The notes below the pieces were generated by a model that was not told where the DNA came from, made no database searches, and saw nothing but the letters and a program-made list of their open reading frames with translations. The translations under genes were made by a program, and so were the position numbers. A stretch of 64,000 nt of DNA from Nothopassalora personata. Lineage: Eukaryota > Ascomycota > Dothideomycetes > Mycosphaerellales > Mycosphaerellaceae. Each line of letters begins with the position of its first letter. Position 1 is the stretch's first letter. The DNA is taken from positions 62,001 to 126,000 of the forward strand of contig JAVSIV010000022.1 in the NCBI GenBank assembly GCA_033816765.1, read 5' to 3'. Positions 58,079 to 64,000 of the stretch are shown one piece after another.

Positions 58079-58214
58079 AATTAATAAGAAAAAAAATAAT
58101 GATATTGATGATAAAAATGAACTACGTATGTAAATGATAATGTAACAACGTTATATTTTTCGTACTTATATACGCTGAAAAAAAATTATCTTTTTTATTA
58201 ATACGACCAAATTT

Positions 58215-58310
58215 AAAACTCGCATCTAACATTAACTTGCTTACCAATTATGCAAAAGGTACGCTCTCATCTATTTTTTACATTAAACTTGAGCTGCTTA
58301 TAAAACATTT
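58215..58310 (-). pseudogene. rnl fragment copy
   Basis: About 90 bp match rnl 34997-35090 in reverse (agcagctcaagtttaatgta; gagcgtaccttttgcataat). A stray piece of LSU rRNA. Confidence 0.88.
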
Positions 58311-58587
58311 TGAAATACGTTACTAATATAAATCCTAAATTTATTGGCTTATTATAAAACTTATGTCATAGAAAGTTTTTAAAGAATAAATACTTAAAGG
58401 GTTTATTATTCATTAGAATATTAGATAAAAATCTATACTTAAACACTTTTTATATTAAAGTGTAAAAAAACCTATAGTACTATAATTGCTTAACACAAAA
58501 TCTACTAATTTTTGTTTTTTTTCTAATTTTTATTGTTTTACTATTTTATTTTTTGCAATTAAACAAATATAGTACTTTAAATTATCA

Positions 58588-60726
58588 CTAAAGTAGACTA
58601 ATGTTACTAGGTAAAATATCAAAACTATAAGCAATACATGGGATAAGTACAATAAAAGAAATAACAACAGGTAATAATATAGTTCAAGAAAATGACATTA
58701 ATTGATCAAAACGAATTCTAGGAAAAGAAGCTCTAACTCATATAAATGTGAAAATCATAACACATGATTTAACACCCATAGTTATACCTGATAACATTCC
58801 TTCTAAGACTGGACTATTAAATGGTTCAATACTTTCATAACCTATTTCTTGCAGTATGTAGAATAATAGTGTATAGTCTAATAAATACCCACCTAAAAAC
58901 AGCATAGTGTTTAAAATACATATCAATACTATACTTCCATACTCAGCCAAGAAAAAGAAAACAAATATAACTGCAGCGTGTTCTGTCATAAATCCACTAA
59001 CTAACTCAGATTCTGCTTCAGCTAAATCAAAAGGAGCTCTGTTAGTTTCTGCTACAGAACCTATAAAAAATATAACAAATATAGGAAATAGTGGCATTAT
59101 GAATCATATTGCTCTTTGAGCCTCTATGTTAACGGTTAAATTTAGACTTCCTGTTAAAAGTACAACAAGGAGTATAGCTGAGCTTAATATAAGTTCATAA
59201 CTTATTAACTGTGCTGTACTTCTAAGTGCAAAACAACGCATAAATTATATACGGTGTGGACCATATCTTTATCTATTTTCTTCATAATTATTTCATTTTC
59301 TTAAAAGATCTTCTCAGTTTTTAGATAAATAGGTATCTGTTGATATGTGAGCTCCTGTTTCTTTCAATCTATAACACTTAGGTAATAATAATATTCTATT
59401 CATTTTTAAAGATCTAGAGGGATATTTTTTGAAATAATCAATTAATTTTAATATACCTTTTTTATCAGATATATATCATATAAATGCATTATTACCTCTA
59501 TCTATGCATACATAACCCCCATACAAGTCTATTAAAGGTTGTAATAGTTCACTAGTTTTCTGAGTAAGTGTTATAGCAACTTGTCCATTTACACTATTTA
59601 GTGTAATAGAACCATCTGCATCGAAAAATCCAGATAACCATGCGTTATTATAATTTAGTTTACTAGGAGATACTATAAGAATATCATACTTAATACAAAC
59701 CTTGTTTAGTTGTATCAATCTGTATGAATTTCTTATATTACCATTTACACTATAGATTAGTTTAGTGAGACCTTCTTTATGTCTTAAACAATATCTAAGG
59801 GCATTTTTACCAGAAACTCTTTTTATTGACCCTCCATAAACATTCTTTATAATTTGCAAGGTACGTTCATCTCTTATATCCATAGTTATTTCCAAACTAC
59901 CATAACCTGTTTTCGTTAAATAAAAACTGCCGTCTCCGTCAATTAAACCAGCTAACCATTCATTTCATTTATTATCACAAGAAAATTTTATAGAATAATG
60001 TAACTTGGTATTTTTGCCAAAATAATTGTAATTAAAAATAGATAACGAACGTATGGCCTCTGAGGTTCCTACTAACGAGTTATACGCTTTGGTTACCTGC
60101 GGGTTGTTCACATTTAAAAGGATTTTTACTTTAAAGCCCCATAATATTTTAAAAATAAAGGAAGTTACATATAAAGTACCTAATAAATTTAAAGGTTTTA
60201 TCTTTATGAATTTCTCGCATATAGTTCGTTGTATTTTTTCTTTAAGGGTTACTAAAATATGAGAAAAAAATGAGTAAAAACTTACATTTTTACTGGGCCA
60301 CTTTGACCCTAAAAAAGCATATTTAGAATTAGCTGATCAACCAGCTAACAATATACCATAAGTAGCAAGTGAAGAAACAGCTAACATGTATATTATACCC
60401 AGGTTGAAATCTCATAGAGCTAAACCAGGACCGTAAGGTACAACAGCATAACCTAATAAGGAGAAAATTAAAGTTATAACAGGACCAAGGAAAAATAATA
60501 CTAAATTTGCTTGTGTAGGTGATACATATTCTTTCAATATAAGTTTAAGAGCATCCGCGAACGCTTGTAAAAGACCATAGTATCCTACAACATTAGGTCC
60601 TAATCTCCTTTGCATACTTGCCATTGTTTTTCTTTCGGCTACTGTAACAAAAGCAACAGTTAATAAGACTGGTACAGTAACTAATATAACTTCAATAATT
60701 GAAATAAGTGTGGGATAGTACAACAA
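58588..60726 (-). CDS. nad1: NADH dehydrogenase subunit 1, two exons
   Basis: Complex I subunit at the membrane-arm/peripheral-arm junction. Exon 1 60726-60307 (ends SNSKYAFLG), exon 2 59229-58588 (starts [12 protein letters not shown]); 353 residues in total. Conserved [20 protein letters not shown] and [20 protein letters not shown] are intact. No ATG at the expected start: TTG at 60726 lines up with ATG of the second nad1 copy (62109), so TTG is probably the start codon. One group I intron (aagatatggtcc at 59257-59268). Confidence 0.93.
59269..60306 (-). CDS. LAGLIDADG endonuclease/maturase ORF in the nad1 intron
   Basis: Continues from exon 1 for 345 residues. It has near-consensus motifs [15 protein letters not shown] and [15 protein letters not shown], both with the catalytic Asp. 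Ends shortly before exon 2. Appears fully intact and is a good candidate for an active enzyme. Confidence 0.92.
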
Positions 60727-60970
60727 TTTAATTTATTAGTAATAGAAAAATTATATTTATTTTTAACCTTAAAGAGATTAATCTACCTTTATTGTAGTTA
60801 ATAATACTAAAAACGTGAATTGTCATTTATATTTTTAAACCTAATAAAAAAAAATTTAACACAATTTTCGTAAGGTTAAACCATAATAATAAATTTTAAA
60901 TTTAACTGGTTAATGTAACATGGCTGTTAAATAATTTATTATTATGAAAGTGTAATTTTAAGTAAACCAG

Positions 60971-61702
60971 CTAAGGCAATCTCCTTATATATTTTATTAT
61001 AGCTAACGTGCAAGTATTGTGACGTTGTGGGTCATATGTAACCCCCCTAACTGTAGCTCAATAATGTCTTTGCATTATATCCGTGTATTGTTGATCCCTA
61101 TCATATAATTCGTCTGGAGATTTAGACCCGTTTTTTAATTCGGTTAATCTGGCCGCTAACTTTCTTGCATAAGGTTGTTGAGAAACAGAACTGTCATAAC
61201 CATTTTTTATGACTTCATCTCTTATAGCTCTATCATCAGCATTGGTAATTCCATAAATAGACCATATATTTTCTTTATGATTGTCAACATCTCTTCCGTT
61301 AGTATTGGCCATTAGATAGGCATGGTTATTTGGTACACCTCCACCTGGACCGGTTGGACCTGCTGGACCGGTTGAACCACCGCCACCTGTTGTACCGCCT
61401 CCTCCTCCGGAAGAGTTCATATATAAGAAAGTATAATCTGTATAATAGTACGTAGAATGAAAGAAAAATAATGCTGTAGCTAACAATATAGCAAATACGA
61501 ATAATATAAAATTAACATAAGTTACATTACATCTAATTATAAAAATTGGATTTCTTCATAATAATACTATAGGTGCAAGAAAATATAATCCTGTATAAAA
61601 ACTAACAATAAGTAAGCAAACACCAACAATAAATAAAAAGATAAGTACTATATATGTAACGAGAGACTTAGCGTTGTTAATTAAATTTAAATCAATAGTC
61701 AT
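60971..61702 (-). CDS. Orphan membrane/Gly-Pro-linker protein (243 residues), homologue of the cox1-chimera tail
   Basis: From ATG: three hydrophobic helices (SLVTYIVLIFLFIVGVCLLI; YVNFILFVFAILLATALFFF), linker SGGGGGTTGGGGSTGPAGPT, then a hydrophilic domain with DDRAIRDEVIKNGYDSSVSQ and LYDRDQQYTDIMQRHYW ending YIRRLP. Middle and C-terminal parts match the chimera at 53.6-54.2 kb (LAPIVLLWRNPIFIIR against LAPILILWFLIFIMRH; YDRDQQYTDIMQRHY against NDRDKEYIDILHRYY). It starts ten bases after the truncated nad1 copy. Intact; two TGA Trp codons. Unknown function. Confidence 0.75.
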
Positions 61703-61711
61703 GAAACTTAT

Positions 61712-62109
61712 TTAAAACATTGATATTATAGCATATATAGCTAATGTTATAGCTAACATGTATAATATAGCCAAGTAAAAACCTAAGGGGGGGTAAAACA
61801 GCACCGTGAGGTCATAAAGCATATCCTAATAAGGAGAAAATTAAAGTTATAACAGGACCAAGGTAAAATAATACTAAATCTTCTTGTGTAGGTAATATAT
61901 ATTCTTTCAATATAAGTTTAAGAGCATGCGCGTACACTTGTAAAAGACCATAGTATCCTAAAAAATTAGGTCCTAATCTCCTTTGCATACTTGCCATTGT
62001 TTTTCTTTCGGCTACTGTAAAGAAAAAAAAAAAAAGCAACAGTTAACAATACTGGTACAGTAACTAATATAACCTCAATAATTGAAATAAGTGTGGAACA
62101 GTGCAACAT
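61712..62109 (-). pseudogene. Truncated nad1 copy
   Basis: Begins [20 protein letters not shown] from ATG; a T13 run causes a frameshift before [18 protein letters not shown]. Matches nad1 to about residue 107 and then differs (LWPHGAVLPPLGFYLAILYM) and stops at 61712. It carries many substitutions, so it is older than the large inverted repeat copy. Immediately followed by the 243-residue orphan. Confidence 0.88.
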
Positions 62110-62355
62110 TTTAATCTATTAGTAATATAAAATTATATATATTTTAAACCTTTAGTTTTTAAAACTGACAATGTAAATTGTTATTTATATTTCTAAGGTT
62201 AACAACAAAAGCATAAATCTACGTATTTTTCTAAAGACAAAAAATATAAGAATAAATTTTAAGCTTAATTATTTAATATCAGACTACAAGTTTAAATTAC
62301 TTGTAGTTGCTAGACATAAAGTTATTATTATAAATTGTTTTTTTTTTTAGCGAAC

Positions 62356-62425
62356 TACCTGACTAAGAATCGAACTTAGACTGAAATATTAGGAATATAT
62401 AGTTCTACCATTAAACTACCAGGCA
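62356..62425 (-). tRNA. tRNA-Arg-like with anticodon CCT (possibly tRNA-Gly TCC)
   Basis: Acceptor tgcctgg pairs with tcaggta. Along its length it resembles tRNA-Arg (TCT) at 28751-28822; aligned to it the loop is ttCCTaa, i.e. anticodon CCU for AGG codons. A shifted fold would give loop atTCCta (Gly), but a good tRNA-Gly already exists. The anticodon stem has one mismatch. Confidence 0.65.
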
Positions 62426-62573
62426 TATAATTTTTTCTTACCAGTTGGTGGAATTATAGGTAGAGGGTTACCAAGCTTAGATGATCTACCATTGGGGTTG
62501 TGGTAATACTTACCTCGATCCCCCGTACCATTTTCTGTTAATAATACAGTAAAAACACCAGCAAATGCAAATA
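62417..62573 (-). pseudogene. Small hydrophobic-plus-linker relic downstream of cox2
   Basis: The minus strand reads LFAFAGVFTVLLTENGTGDR, then GRSSKLGNPLPIIPPTGKKK, with a helix then a Gly/Pro linker as in the orphan membrane ORFs. No start codon; it runs into the tRNA. Confidence 0.35.
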
Positions 62574-62691
62574 AATAAGTACGCTACCTTAAAGTAGTTT
62601 CTAGAAATACATTATTTTTTTTTTATATCTTTTGTAGCTAATTTAAGTATAATGATGACAGAAACATGAAACTCTAGAGGAACATAAAGCT

Positions 62692-63441
62692 CTACTGCTC
62701 CTGTAATCATGTCAAAAACTTTTCCAAAGAGATTGACTCTATTACAATAGGCATAGAACTATGTAGAATACCACAAATTTCTGAACACTGACCAAAAAAT
62801 GTACCTGCTCTATTAATAAGTACAGATATTTGATTAAGTCTTCCAGGATATGCATCACATTTTATACCTAAAGATGGGCAAGCGTAAGAATGTATAACAT
62901 CTCCAGAAGAAATAATAAATCTAACGTGAGTAAGTTCTGGAAGAATTACTCTGTTATCAACTTCTAACATTCTTAGCGCTCCTTCTTCTAAATCTGACTC
63001 AGGCACAAGGTAGGAGTCAAATTCTAATTCTTCGTCGTCGCTGCTAAGAAAATCAGGGTATTGGTAGCTTCAGTATCATTGGTGTCCTTCCACAAACACT
63101 GTTAGAGAAGGGTCTGTAACTTCGTCCATTAAATATAACAGCTTGAAAGATGGAAAAGCAATTAATATTAAGATTAAGGCAGGTGTTATAGTTCAAATTA
63201 ATTCAATAAGTGTACCGTGATTAAGGTATTTGTTACTTATTGGAGATTTGTTGTAAACATAGTTTCTAATAATAGAAACCATTATTCATGCTACACCAAA
63301 TAATATTATAACTAAGTAAAACATAATATTATCGTGTAACTCTATAAGTGCTTCCATTTGTGGACTAGCACTGTCTTGAAAATACACACCTCAAGGTTGA
63401 GGTGCGTCACATTTAAGATTAAAGTAATTAAATAAGTTCAT
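62692..63441 (-). CDS. cox2: Cytochrome c oxidase subunit 2
   Basis: Complete and intron-free, 249 residues. N-terminal [20 protein letters not shown], two membrane helices, the aromatic stretch GHQWYWSYQYPDF and the CuA site [14 protein letters not shown] are all intact. It transfers electrons from cytochrome c to Cox1. Its leader (63442-63500) is duplicated at 19104-19160 with the cox2 relic. Confidence 0.96.
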
Positions 63442-63678
63442 AATTGAATAAATATAACAATTTAAGATAGTTGTTCACAGATTTATCTAATATAGAGAAA
63501 AAAAAAAATAAATATGAATACGTCCTATTAATTTTTATAGTGTTTCATTCAATGCTTCTCTACGTGTCATCAAACGTTTACTCGAATATTGCATTCAATA
63601 TAATCACATTGTTCTACAGAAAAAAATAATATTTAAAGTGACTATATCACCTATTAAGGTAAGCCCTTAAAATACAGG

Positions 63679-63813
63679 TGCAAGGGTGCAAGGGTGCAAG
63701 GGTGCAAGGGTGCAAGGGTGCAAGGGTGCAAGGGTGCAAGGGTGCAAGGGTGCAAGGGTGCAAGGGTGCAAGGGTGCAAGGGTGCAAGGGTGCAAGGGTG
63801 CAAGGGTGCAAGA
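63679..63813. repeat. 8-bp GC-rich tandem repeat (tgcaaggg), about 17 units
   Basis: A perfect octamer array upstream of cox2, with about 60 percent GC in an AT-rich genome. Because 8 is not a multiple of 3, frames on both strands stay open with an 8-residue period; these are not genes. Confidence 0.95.
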
Positions 63814-64000
63814 CATGTAATATATTCTGTACCCATGTAGAGATAATCCTGAGCCAATAAAAGATGAACTTTAAAAAAAACTTAGGAAAAAGGTCAAATA
63901 AATGACAAGGAAAAATTAGAAAGCCTATTAATATTAGAGGTACAACAATAACATAATTATTGGTGGGTAGACTAGAAGTTGATATATCTTCTAACGTATA
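63814..64000. other. Unresolved edge sequence
   Basis: The minus strand has a hydrophobic frame (NNYVIVVPLILIGFLIFPCH) entering from the right edge. It could be the end of another mitochondrial gene or orphan ORF; too short to assign. Confidence 0.3.

Noticed and set aside
63654..63860. ORFs on both strands with HPCTLAPL and QGCKGARV repeats
   Set aside because: Products of the 8-bp tandem repeat; both strands open for the same reason.

Overview
This window is part of a large, AT-rich fungal mitochondrial genome. TGA must be read as tryptophan: cox1, nad4, nad1, cob and cox2 are open only under genetic code 4, and a tRNA-Trp with anticodon UCA is present. The Cox1, Nad4, Nad6, Cob, Nad1 and Cox2 proteins look like those of Agaricomycetes (mushroom-forming basidiomycetes). 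I cannot name the species.

Layout. The start of cox1 lies at 1-1322 (minus) and runs off the left edge inside an intron ORF. A 4,035-bp inverted repeat occupies 654-4688 and 49246-53280. It carries the 5' part of cox1, a decayed plasmid RNA polymerase, tRNA-Phe, tRNA-Ala, an RNase P RNA-like element and most of tRNA-Glu. From 5.8 to 8.1 kb lie atp9 and a mosaic of atp9, atp6 and cox3 pieces. From 8.3 to 18.1 kb lies cob (minus), with about seven exons and six introns that all hold homing-endonuclease ORFs. Then come nad4, nad2 fragments, tRNA genes, rns (29.4-31.06 kb, minus), a 458-residue membrane ORF, a plus-strand tRNA cluster, rnl (34.74-38.06 kb), a zone of plasmid relics, nad6 (44.6 kb), more tRNAs, the right repeat arm, and nad1, a second nad1 copy and cox2 (58.6-63.4 kb). 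tRNAs for all twenty amino acids are present. Intact atp6, atp8, cox3, nad2, nad3, nad4L, nad5 and rps3 were not seen; most probably lie outside the window.

The unusual content falls in three layers. (1) Linear-plasmid (invertron) relics: dpo and rpo pieces are scattered and broken. (2) Chimeric ORFs: 5' pieces of cox1, nad2, cox2, and atp9 plus cox3 are joined to extra membrane segments and unknown C-terminal domains, and cob itself carries a roughly 140-residue extension rich in Cys and His. Some of these tails are related to each other. The architecture recalls the recombinant ORFs behind cytoplasmic male sterility in plants. (3) A three-member orphan family with a PD...(D/E)xK-like motif. 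Many ORFs are broken at A/T homopolymers, so some frameshifts may be sequencing errors.
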